From Desulfobacteraceae bacterium (GTDB taxonomy: Bacteria; Desulfobacterota; DSM-4660; Desulfatiglandales; Desulfatiglandaceae): a stretch of DNA of 5,872 nt. The stretch lies in contig JAUWMY010000186.1 of assembly GCA_030612945.1 (NCBI GenBank), positions 1-5,872 of the forward strand, written 5' to 3'. Both the position numbers and the translations under genes were made by a program. This document shows, piece by piece, positions 1 to 5,848 of this stretch. The number at the start of each line of letters is the position of its first letter. Within the stretch, counting starts at the first letter, position 1. The notes under the pieces are model-generated. The model worked only from the letters and a program-made list of their open reading frames with translations. It had not been told where the DNA came from and did not search any database.

Positions 1-24
1 CGCAAAGGCGCAAAGTACGTTGAT
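1..24 (+). repeat. CGCAAAG-type dispersed repeat, copy 1 (cut by window edge)
   Basis: Two CGCAAAG units (1-7 and 9-15) are followed by a TACG-TTGA tail. It matches the minus-strand copy at 1881-1904 at 20 of 24 positions, so the two copies lie in opposite orientation. The repeat probably continues left of the window. From general memory, similar CGCAAAG-rich intergenic repeats are common in environmental bacterial genomes; no role is known to me. Confidence 0.6.
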
Positions 25-260
25 CTGTTTTTATATAAGATAATCCGATATTATAATAGCTTTATAAAAGCAAGGGCATCATGGTACCTTTCCACAGCTC
101 CGCCCCGTCGGTTACAATAAATCGATAGTAAGTTCTTAATAAGTTCGGGTGGAATTTATCCCTGGCCCAGACCTGATTCGCAATGCATATGTTCTATAAC
201 TTCAGCCTTGTAAATATTGCAGCGATAATAGCTGCGTCCCGGGATGTCGCACCTCCCGAT

Positions 261-282
261 CCCGTCCCGGTCTCGGGACGGG
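261..282. other. Strong GC-rich hairpin
   Basis: CCCGTCCCG (261-269) and CGGGACGGG (274-282) form a perfect 9-bp stem with a GTCT loop. Neither strand has a T-run after the stem, so it is not a standard intrinsic terminator. It may still slow RNA polymerase or protect the 3' end of a gatB transcript reading through from position 407. It lies inside the inverted-repeat element at 128-404. Confidence 0.55.
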
Positions 283-353
283 GAGGGCGGGCCGTAAGGA
301 TTTTATAAAAGGCTTACGCCTAAATTCCGAAAAGCTGTACAGCCATTGTCATT

Positions 354-394
354 CGCTCATGGCAATAATCCGGTTATGAGCGCCCGGATTTATT
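354..394. other. Two overlapping, mutually exclusive stem-loops after gatB
   Basis: CGCTCAT (354-360) pairs with ATGAGCG (376-382) in a perfect 7-bp stem. AATAATCCGG (364-373) pairs with CCGGATTTATT (384-394) with one bulged base. Because each stem places one arm in the loop of the other, they interlock and cannot both form as simple hairpins. They begin 13 nt past the gatB stop on the transcribed strand, so they would sit in its 3' untranslated region. No U-tract follows. Confidence 0.45.
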
Positions 395-406
395 GAGAAC
401 TTACGC

Positions 407-1861
407 CTATTTAACCAACTTCTTCTGAACTAATTCCCTAACTTTTTTTGCAGGGGCTTTTCCCCGTGTTTTTTTCATAACCTGGCCAACCAGAAAGTCT
501 ATTGGTTTAGTGATCCCCTGTTTTATCTTTGAAACAGCATCAGGGTTCTCCCCTATCACTTCATCCAGTATTTTATCTAAAAGATCTACATCCTGAATGG
601 GCTTGAGGCCTTTAGCCTCTATAATGGTTTCAGGGTTTTTGCCGGTCCTGAACATTTCGTATAAAACCGTTCTACCGATACTGTCAGTGATATCGCCTCT
701 GTCAGTGAGATTGATGAGTTGAGAAAAATCTTTAGGCCGGATTTGGCATTCTTCTATTGTAAGAGAGGAATCATTTAAGAGTTTGAACAGATCCTTGGTA
801 ATCCAATGGCTCAGTCTCCTTCTGTCATTACAATGAAGGGCACATTTTTCAAAAAAGTCGGATACTTTTTTTTCTCTCGTTAAGATAATGGCATCATGTC
901 TCGGTATTCCAAAATTCTTAATGAGATGATCTAACTTTTGATCGGGGAGTTCAGGCACGCTGTCTTCAATTCCCTGAAGAAATTCCTGGTCAATTTCTAC
1001 CTCAATCAGATCAGGGTCCGGAAAATATCTGTAATCAGGTGCATCTTCTTTGCTCCGCATGGGCCTCGTTATCTTCTTTTCCTCATCAAAAAGCCTTGTT
1101 TCCTGAGGAACCCGGCGGCCAGATTCAATTAACTCCGACTGCCTTTTGATCTCATATTCAAGGGCTTCTGTAATGAATCTGAAGGAGGACATGTTTTTTA
1201 TCTCTGCACGATTTCCCAGGCTTTTAGACCCCTTGGGACGAATGGATATGTTGACATCACAACGAAACTGGCCTTTCTCCAACATACAATCGCTTATTTC
1301 TATATACTTCAGGATTTGCTTTAGCTTTTCCAGGTAAGTGCGGGCTTCTTTTATTGAACGTAACGGATTTCGCTCATGATCCGCAACGATCTCAAGGAGG
1401 GGAACAGAGGACCGGTTGTAGTCCACAAGACTGTACTCTGAAGCCTCAAGGGAGCCGGATGAATGCACTAACTTGCCGGCATCTTCCTCAAGATGAATGC
1501 GTTTGATCCCCACAACGTATGGCTTGCCGTCATCCCCTGTGATCTCCAGGTATCCGTCCTCGCAAAAAGGCCTCTCAAATTGTGATATCTGATACCCTTT
1601 TGGCAGGTCGGGATAAAAATAGTTTTTGCGGGCAAATCGGGACTCCCTGTTTATGGTGCAATTAAGTGCAAGGCCGGCCCGGACGGCATATTCCACGGCC
1701 TTTTTGTTCAACACAGGTAGTGCCCCGGGTTGACCGGTGCAGACAGGACATATCTGGCTGTTTGGGGGGGCTTCGTACCTTACAAGACAATCGCAGAAGA
1801 GCTTTGTCTCTGTTTTCAGCTCCACATGTGTTTCAAAACAAATAATAATGTCGTATTCCAT
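407..1861 (-). CDS. gatB: Asp-tRNA(Asn)/Glu-tRNA(Gln) amidotransferase subunit B
   Basis: GatB binds the misacylated tRNA, activates the Asp or Glu side-chain carboxylate with ATP, and transfers ammonia delivered from GatA. At 484 residues it is full length. The N-terminal cradle domain holds FETHVELKT (Glu10, His12), a likely zinc-binding set CDC (23, 25) and CPVC (38, 41), GALPVLNKKAVEYA (46-59), RKNYFYPDLPKGYQISQF (78-95), IHLEEDAGK (122-130) and DYNRSSVPLLEIV (147-159). YRYFPDPDL lies at 277-285. The C-terminal helical/YqeY-type tRNA-binding tail ends with FLVGQVMKKTRGKAPAKKVRELV. An AGGA ribosome site (1869-1872) lies 7 nt before the ATG. It is odd that the usual Ile-Gly-Leu-Glu before the conserved His reads Ile-Cys-Phe-Glu here. 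It is the last gene of the cluster; the TAG stop is 2 nt from an inverted-repeat arm. PET112-type identity is very secure. Confidence 0.97.
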   Translation of the reverse strand: MEYDIIICFETHVELKTETKLFCDCLVRYEAPPNSQICPVCTGQPGALPVLNKKAVEYAVRAGLALNCTINRESRFARKNYFYPDLPKGYQISQFERPFCEDGYLEITGDDGKPYVVGIKRIHLEEDAGKLVHSSGSLEASEYSLVDYNRSSVPLLEIVADHERNPLRSIKEARTYLEKLKQILKYIEISDCMLEKGQFRCDVNISIRPKGSKSLGNRAEIKNMSSFRFITEALEYEIKRQSELIESGRRVPQETRLFDEEKKITRPMRSKEDAPDYRYFPDPDLIEVEIDQEFLQGIEDSVPELPDQKLDHLIKNFGIPRHDAIILTREKKVSDFFEKCALHCNDRRRLSHWITKDLFKLLNDSSLTIEECQIRPKDFSQLINLTDRGDITDSIGRTVLYEMFRTGKNPETIIEAKGLKPIQDVDLLDKILDEVIGENPDAVSKIKQGITKPIDFLVGQVMKKTRGKAPAKKVRELVQKKLVK

Positions 1862-1880
1862 CTTCCATTCCTAATCTTTT

Positions 1881-1904
1881 CTCAGCGTTCTTTGCGTCTT
1901 TGCG
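1881..1904 (-). repeat. CGCAAAG-type dispersed repeat, copy 2, in the gatA-gatB gap
   Basis: On the minus strand this reads CGCAAAG-A-CGCAAAG-A-ACGCTGAG. It fills much of the 51-nt spacer between the gatA stop and the gatB ATG and ends about 9 nt before the AGGA ribosome site of gatB. It would therefore be transcribed within the operon mRNA. It shares 20 of 24 positions with the copy at 1-24. Confidence 0.65.
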
Positions 1905-1912
1905 GTGAATCT

Positions 1913-3358
1913 TCAGGCATTGCTTCCCCCGATTTTCTCATACGCGTGGCCAACCCTCAGCACCATTTCTTCATCAAATGCCTTGCCTATGATCTGGAGG
2001 CCGACGGGCAAACCATTAACGGTTCCGCAGTTAACACTCATCCCGGGAAGTCCAGTCAGGTTTAGAGAGACAGTATAGATATCCACAAGATACATCTGCA
2101 GGGGATCGGCCATCTTTTCCCCTAACTTGAAAGGGAGACAGGGGGACACAGGTGTAATCATGCAATCCACTTTTTCAAATGCCTTGTCAAAATCCTCTTT
2201 TATGAGTGCCCTGGCCTTTTGCGCCTTTAGATAATAGGCGTCGTAGTAGCCGGCAGAAAGGGCATAGGTGCCTAACATAATCCTTCGTTTTACTTCTTTT
2301 CCAAAGCCTTCACTTCTGGTTTCCTCATACATCCTGACCGAATCAGGGAGATCATGGTTCGATCTGAAACCATATTTTACACCATCATACCTGGCAAGGT
2401 TGCTGCTTGCTTCGGCTGTGGCGATGAGATAATAGGCGCTGATGGCATACTTTGTGTGGGGCAAAGAGATATCTATAATATCTGCCCCGTTTTTGCCCAA
2501 TACCTTGACCGCTTTCATGATTTGATCCTCTACCCGCGTATCTATGCCTTCAACAAAATACTCTCTTGGCAGCCCTACCTTGAGTCCTTTAATTCCTTTA
2601 TTAAGAGACCTTCGAAAATCCGGCTTTTTGACTTGAGCAGACGTGCTATCCAATCCGTCGTGTCCACAAATCACGTTTAACAACATGGCGCAGTCTTCGG
2701 TAGTTCGACCAAGAGCGCCTATTTGATCCAGAGATGAGGCATAGGCAATCAACCCGTATCGCGAGACCCTGCCATATGTGGGCTTGATCCCGGCTACACC
2801 GCAGTAGGCAGACGGAAGGCGAATTGAACCGCCTGTGTCAGTACCAATGGCCAGGATTGTCTCTCCACCTGATACGGCCGCAGCAGATCCGCCGCTGGAA
2901 CCGCCTGGCACATGTTCGGTATTGACAGGGTTTCGTGTCGGGCCAAAGGCACTGTTCTCAGTTGAAGAACCCATGGCGAATTCATCCATGTTGGTTTTTC
3001 CTATTAACACTGCACCGGCCTGAAGGACTTTTTTCACAGCAGTGGCGGTATAAGTAGGAATGAAGTTGCTTAAGATATTTGAACCGCAGGTAGTTCTTAT
3101 GCCCTGAGTACACAAAATGTCTTTGATCGCAATGGGTATTCCGTTGAGCAGAGGAGTCCTTTTCCCATTTTGAAACTTTTTGTCTGCCAGGCCTGCCTGT
3201 TTTAAAGCTGTTTCTCGCGTGGTGGTGATATAGGCATTAATGGTGTCTTCTTTTTCATCAATCCTTTTGAATACCGATTCGGTGATTTCCCGCGAGCTGA
3301 CCTCCCGTTTTTTCAGCATTTCGGCCAGATCACATGCACTTCGATTGCACAATTCCAT
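1913..3358 (-). CDS. gatA: Asp-tRNA(Asn)/Glu-tRNA(Gln) amidotransferase subunit A
   Basis: GatA is the glutaminase subunit of GatCAB. It hydrolyses Gln (or Asn) to ammonia, which passes to GatB to amidate Asp-tRNA(Asn) or Glu-tRNA(Gln). The 481-residue length is normal. The amidase-signature Ser-cisSer-Lys triad is complete and in canonical positions: Lys79 in PIAIKD, Ser154 in PGGSSGGSAA, and Ser178 in GTDTGGSIR. These are the same numbers I recall for the Staphylococcus aureus enzyme. YGRVSRYGLIAYASSLDQIG (from 195) and LPGMSVNCG with GLPVGLQIIG near the C-terminus are also typical. The ATG start is supported by GAAGG (3366-3370) spaced 7 nt upstream and by the N-terminal match to the family. 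It sits downstream of aspS-gatC and 51 nt upstream of gatB, so co-transcription is likely, although the 321-nt upstream gap could hold its own promoter. Nothing suggests truncation. A generic amidase is unlikely given the neighbours. Confidence 0.97.
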   Translation of the reverse strand: MELCNRSACDLAEMLKKREVSSREITESVFKRIDEKEDTINAYITTTRETALKQAGLADKKFQNGKRTPLLNGIPIAIKDILCTQGIRTTCGSNILSNFIPTYTATAVKKVLQAGAVLIGKTNMDEFAMGSSTENSAFGPTRNPVNTEHVPGGSSGGSAAAVSGGETILAIGTDTGGSIRLPSAYCGVAGIKPTYGRVSRYGLIAYASSLDQIGALGRTTEDCAMLLNVICGHDGLDSTSAQVKKPDFRRSLNKGIKGLKVGLPREYFVEGIDTRVEDQIMKAVKVLGKNGADIIDISLPHTKYAISAYYLIATAEASSNLARYDGVKYGFRSNHDLPDSVRMYEETRSEGFGKEVKRRIMLGTYALSAGYYDAYYLKAQKARALIKEDFDKAFEKVDCMITPVSPCLPFKLGEKMADPLQMYLVDIYTVSLNLTGLPGMSVNCGTVNGLPVGLQIIGKAFDEEMVLRVGHAYEKIGGSNA

Positions 3359-3380
3359 ACTTTAACCTTCGTAACAATTT

Positions 3381-3418
3381 AAAATATTTTTTGACAGGAT
3401 TTACAGGATATTCAGGAT
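3381..3418 (+). repeat. ACAGGAT-type repeat, outer left arm
   Basis: AAAATATT is followed by GACAGGAT (3393-3400), ACAGGAT (3403-3409) and CAGGAT (3413-3418), so the CAGGAT word recurs with a period of about 9-10 nt. It is the inverted partner of 3643-3677. It lies just upstream of the gatA ribosome site. Similar ACAGGAT-rich intergenic repeats are, from memory, widespread in deltaproteobacterial genomes. Confidence 0.65.
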
Positions 3419-3429
3419 CTAAAAAAACC

Positions 3430-3471
3430 GTAGCCGTTCACGGGTTCAAAGGTTCAGGGTTGAAGGTTAAA
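3430..3471 (+). repeat. GGTTCA-type repeat, inner left arm
   Basis: GTAGCCGTTCAC (3430-3441) is followed by a degenerate short tandem repeat: GGTTCAAA, GGTTCAG, GGTTGAA, GGTTAAA (3443-3471). It pairs with the inverted copy at 3608-3637: the first block matches 11 of 12 and GGTTCAGGGTT matches 11 of 11. This arm has one extra 8-nt unit compared with its partner, as expected from slippage. Confidence 0.65.
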
Positions 3472-3589
3472 TTCTCGTCGACGGATTGCATTTGGGTTCC
3501 GTATTTATGAGAAAAACGTCAGCTTCGTCAGGCCTAATCCAAAATTTGAGCTAAATTTGTCAATTACTTTGGAAAATGAGTATTTTTAA

Positions 3590-3606
3590 TCCCGCTTTTA
3601 GCGGGA
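3590..3606. other. Small hairpin in the aspS-gatC to gatA spacer
   Basis: TCCCGCT (3590-3596), loop TTT and AGCGGGA (3600-3606) form a perfect 7-bp stem. On the transcribed minus strand it is followed by TTAAAAATAC, which is not a convincing U-tract. A weak or partial terminator between the two parts of the operon is possible but not shown. It could simply be another small palindromic repeat. Confidence 0.4.
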
Positions 3607-3607
3607 A

Positions 3608-3637
3608 ACGTTGAACCCTGAACCTGTGAACGGTTAC
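3608..3637 (-). repeat. GGTTCA-type repeat, inner right arm
   Basis: On the minus strand GTAACCGTTCAC (3637 to 3626) is followed by AGGTTCAGGGTTCAACG. It is the inverted, slightly shorter counterpart of 3430-3471. Confidence 0.65.
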
Positions 3638-3642
3638 AAATA

Positions 3643-3677
3643 ATCTTGTCTATCCTGTTATCCTGTCAGAATATTTT
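3643..3677 (-). repeat. ACAGGAT-type repeat, outer right arm
   Basis: Read on the minus strand, this has AAAATATT, then GACAGGAT (3667 to 3660), ACAGGAT (3658 to 3652) and CAAGAT (3648 to 3643), the same order as the left arm with small length differences between words. It begins 2 nt after the TAG stop of aspS-gatC, so it forms the immediate 3' untranslated sequence of that gene. Confidence 0.65.
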
Positions 3678-3679
3678 TT

Positions 3680-5848
3680 CTAACTCTCTAATATTTTCGG
3701 GACCTTAAAGTAACCCTTTTCTCTCACGGGGGCGTTTGACAACAGTGGTTTTGTCTTTTTTGCTTTACCGGGTTTGTCCTCTCGCCAGACATTCTTTACT
3801 TCCAATACATGACTCATTGGACGTACCTTCTCCGTATCTAACCCTTTAAGTGTCTCAAAATAATCTAAAATAGAATTCAGGTCTTTCTGGTATATAGCAG
3901 CCTCAGAATCATCAAGCTTCAACCGTGCAAGTTTTGCCACGTGTGCGACCTCATCTCTGGAAATTTTTTCAGGTCTTTTTAACTCATGCTCGGTGATATC
4001 TTCTTGAGTCGACCCATAAATTCCGCTTCCGGCCTTTCGTGTACGAAATCCTGAGCCCAGATTCAGCTCTTCAAGATGGGATTTGTCCGCCGGAGACGGA
4101 GCCCGGCTCAGGGGACAAAGAGCACGTCGGTTTTTAGGGAAAGCAATGACATCTCGAATGGACGGGACGCTCAGAATCATTGCAATCATCCTGTCGATAC
4201 CAAGGGCAACTCCACCGTGGGGCGGCGCACCATATTCCAATGCCCTGAGAAAAAAGCCGAACTTGGTTTCCACTTCTTCCTTAGTCAAACCAAGGGCCTT
4301 AAAAACCTTTTCCTGGATCTCCATTTTGTGGATACGGATACTCCCACCGCCTAATTCCTCCCCATTTACAACCAGATCATATGCCCTGGAATTGAGACCC
4401 AGCAATTCCTCCATGTTTGTAGGAGAAAAACCGGCTGGATCCGGCATTGTAAATGGATGGTGCTGGGAGCTCACCTTCCCATCCTTTAGTTCGAACAGCG
4501 GAAAGTTGCAAACCCACAAAGGGCGGTAGCTGTTCTCAGGGATCATATCTAATCTGTCAGCGATGTGGAGTCTAAGACTGCAAAGCACCTCACTGATCAG
4601 GTCACGGGAGACATCGGCAATCATTATAAGTACATCACCATCTTCAGCCCCAAAACGCTTCATCAGGCCGTTTTGTTCTGCCCGGGTGAAAAACTGAACA
4701 ATATTGGATTCCAGGCCCCCGTCGATGACTTTCATCCATGTCATACCTTTGGCCCCGAAGGAGGGCGCGATCTTCATGGAGTATTCATTCTGGAGCACAT
4801 TTTTACTCAATGCCGCTGCCTGTCCCTTTACGCAGAACCCTTTAATCTGTCCCCCGTTGCTGATGATCTGACGGAAAACGGAATACCCGGTATCCTGCAC
4901 TATGTCCGTGACATCCTCAAATGCCATGTCAAAGCGAATGTCCGGCCGATCAGTGCCGTAATGCTCTATGGCCTCACTATATTCCATCCTGGGAAACGGT
5001 CTGGGCAGGACCTTGCCTCCCAGGGCAAACACCCTGACCGTCAACTCTTCGATGATTTCATAAATGAATTCTTCATCAATAAAAGACGCCTCCAGATCCA
5101 GCTGGGTAAACTCAGGCTGTCGGTTAGGTCGCAAGTCTTCATCACGGAAACACCGGGCTATCTGGAAATAGCGGTCAGTACCGCTCATCATAAGGAGTTG
5201 CTTAAAGAGCTGGGGGGACTGTGGCAGGGCATAGAATTTACCCTTATGTATCCTGCTTGGCACGAGATAATCCCTGGCTCCCTCCGGGGTGCTCTTGGTA
5301 AGAAACGGGGTTTCTATCTCAATAAAATTCAACTGGTCAAGGTACTCCCGGATACATTTGATGATTTGATATCTTTTAATAAGAATTTCCTGCATGGAGG
5401 GGCGGCGAAGGTCAAGATACCTGTACTTTAACCGCAGGTCCTCGTCCACGTTTTCAGGACTGGCTTGAATCTCTTCCCCGAATACCATGGCCTTTTCAGA
5501 GATCTGGAATGGCAGGTTTTTTGATTTGGAAAATATCACCAGATCAGTTGCGAAAACCTCTACACCGCCGGTCTTCAGGTTCGGGTTCTCCGTTCCCTTT
5601 TTCCTTATGGCTACCTTTCCCCGGACCTGTATTGCATATTCTTCCCTCAAGGTGGCAGCTTTTTTGTAACTGGCCTTATCCATCTGAGGGTTAAAAATTA
5701 CCTGGGCTATACCGCGAATATCCCGGAGGTGAATGAACAAGACATTACCATGGTCCCGGATGGCGTCCACCCAACCCATAAGCAGGACATCCCGGCCCTC
5801 ATGGGAAGAGGTTATTTCACCGCAATAGACTCTCTCTTTCCAATCCAT
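3680..5848 (-). CDS. aspS-gatC: Bifunctional aspartyl-tRNA synthetase / GatC fusion protein
   Basis: This 722-residue cytoplasmic protein joins a class II aspartyl-tRNA synthetase (residues 1-597) to GatC (628-722) through a linker of about 30 residues rich in charged residues and glycine. Seen in AspRS: an N-terminal OB-fold anticodon-binding domain (about 1-105); motif 1 ending at Pro181; TPEGARDYLVPSR from 187; QSPQ at 210-213; motif 2 FRDEDLRPNRQPEFTQLD from Phe234; a GAD insertion (about 290-425); GGSIRIH with Arg505, aligned with the aspartate-binding Arg489 of E. coli; and motif 3 GIDR with Arg553. Seen in GatC: DEVAHVAKLARL and the hallmark C-terminus GYFKVPKILE. AspRS forms Asp-tRNA; GatC stabilises GatA-GatB. 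The ATG start lies 8 nt after a weak AGG ribosome site (5857-5859) and fits family N-termini. Inferred: a non-discriminating AspRS (His33, Gly85) tethered to the amidotransferase. It is followed by gatA after a 321-nt repeat-filled gap. Domain assignments are very secure; the specificity is inferred. Confidence 0.97.
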   Translation of the reverse strand: MDWKERVYCGEITSSHEGRDVLLMGWVDAIRDHGNVLFIHLRDIRGIAQVIFNPQMDKASYKKAATLREEYAIQVRGKVAIRKKGTENPNLKTGGVEVFATDLVIFSKSKNLPFQISEKAMVFGEEIQASPENVDEDLRLKYRYLDLRRPSMQEILIKRYQIIKCIREYLDQLNFIEIETPFLTKSTPEGARDYLVPSRIHKGKFYALPQSPQLFKQLLMMSGTDRYFQIARCFRDEDLRPNRQPEFTQLDLEASFIDEEFIYEIIEELTVRVFALGGKVLPRPFPRMEYSEAIEHYGTDRPDIRFDMAFEDVTDIVQDTGYSVFRQIISNGGQIKGFCVKGQAAALSKNVLQNEYSMKIAPSFGAKGMTWMKVIDGGLESNIVQFFTRAEQNGLMKRFGAEDGDVLIMIADVSRDLISEVLCSLRLHIADRLDMIPENSYRPLWVCNFPLFELKDGKVSSQHHPFTMPDPAGFSPTNMEELLGLNSRAYDLVVNGEELGGGSIRIHKMEIQEKVFKALGLTKEEVETKFGFFLRALEYGAPPHGGVALGIDRMIAMILSVPSIRDVIAFPKNRRALCPLSRAPSPADKSHLEELNLGSGFRTRKAGSGIYGSTQEDITEHELKRPEKISRDEVAHVAKLARLKLDDSEAAIYQKDLNSILDYFETLKGLDTEKVRPMSHVLEVKNVWREDKPGKAKKTKPLLSNAPVREKGYFKVPKILES

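Larger units (their letters stand above)
128..404. repeat. 277-bp element bounded by a 24-bp imperfect inverted repeat (MITE-like candidate)
   Basis: The left arm (128-151, plus strand) and the reverse complement of the right arm (381-404) agree at 20 of 24 positions. Both begin GTAAGTTCT and share AATAA and CGGG; all four differences are transitions. There is no ORF inside, and the interior is rich in short palindromes, which is the form expected of a non-autonomous mobile repeat. No flush target-site duplication is visible, so the element could equally be two copies of a smaller dispersed repeat in opposite orientation. Confidence 0.4.
1..406. other. Gene-free region downstream of gatB
   Basis: No credible coding sequence or tRNA-like structure was found on either strand. 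The region starts inside a CGCAAAG-type repeat (1-24), continues AT-rich (25-75, including an isolated TATAAT at 52-57 without a good -35 box), and from 128 to 404 is bounded by imperfect inverted arms. Inside lie small hairpins: GCAGC/GCTGC (219-223/231-235), an 8-bp palindrome TCCCGGGA (237-244), the strong GC hairpin at 261-282, TTTTATAAAA (301-310), GCTGTACAGC (334-343), and overlapping stems at 354-394. CTTACGCCTA occurs twice directly (313-322 and 400-409, the latter covering the gatB stop). No stem is followed by a U-run, so I do not call an intrinsic terminator for gatB. Confidence 0.7.
3359..3679. other. Repeat-filled spacer between aspS-gatC and gatA
   Basis: This 321-nt gap holds no credible ORF. 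It is laid out as a nested inverted repeat: outer ACAGGAT-type arms (3381-3418 and 3643-3677), inner GGTTCA-type arms (3430-3468 and 3608-3637), and a central stretch of about 140 nt containing a small hairpin (3590-3606). The gatA ribosome site GAAGG is at 3366-3370. The TTGACA at 3558-3563 (minus strand) lacks a matching -10 box, so no promoter is called. Confidence 0.75.

Noticed and set aside
25..75. Promoter with TATAAT at 52-57 on the plus strand
   Set aside because: There is no recognisable -35 box at 16-18 nt upstream and no gene downstream on that strand.
311..409. Integron attC-like or CRISPR-like site, suggested by the CTTACGCCTA direct repeat and palindromes
   Set aside because: There is no GTTRRRY core pair, no integrase, and only two direct copies without regular spacing.
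1730..2065. Plus-strand open frame of 111 codons across the gatB-gatA junction
   Set aside because: It is antisense to both conserved genes and runs through the CGCAAAG repeat; there is no protein-like motif.
3501..3563. Promoter for gatA in the spacer (TTGACA at 3558-3563, or CTGACG at 3526-3531 with CATAAA at 3504-3509, minus strand)
   Set aside because: The perfect TTGACA has only GATTAG at 18-nt spacing, and the second pair matches 4 of 6 in each box. In AT-rich DNA this is within chance.
3590..3606. Intrinsic terminator after aspS-gatC
   Set aside because: The stem is only 7 bp and is followed by TTAAAAATAC rather than a U-run on the transcribed strand.
3968..4057. The AspRS-GatC join as a frameshift artefact, or a separate gatC start in the linker
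   Set aside because: The frame is continuous and both domains are complete. The nearby ATG codons in the linker are out of frame and lead to stops within about 12 codons.
4565..5431. Plus-strand open frame of 288 codons opposite aspS
   Set aside because: It lies wholly antisense to the conserved AspRS catalytic and GAD regions, and its translation resembles no family I know. It is a shadow of the real gene.
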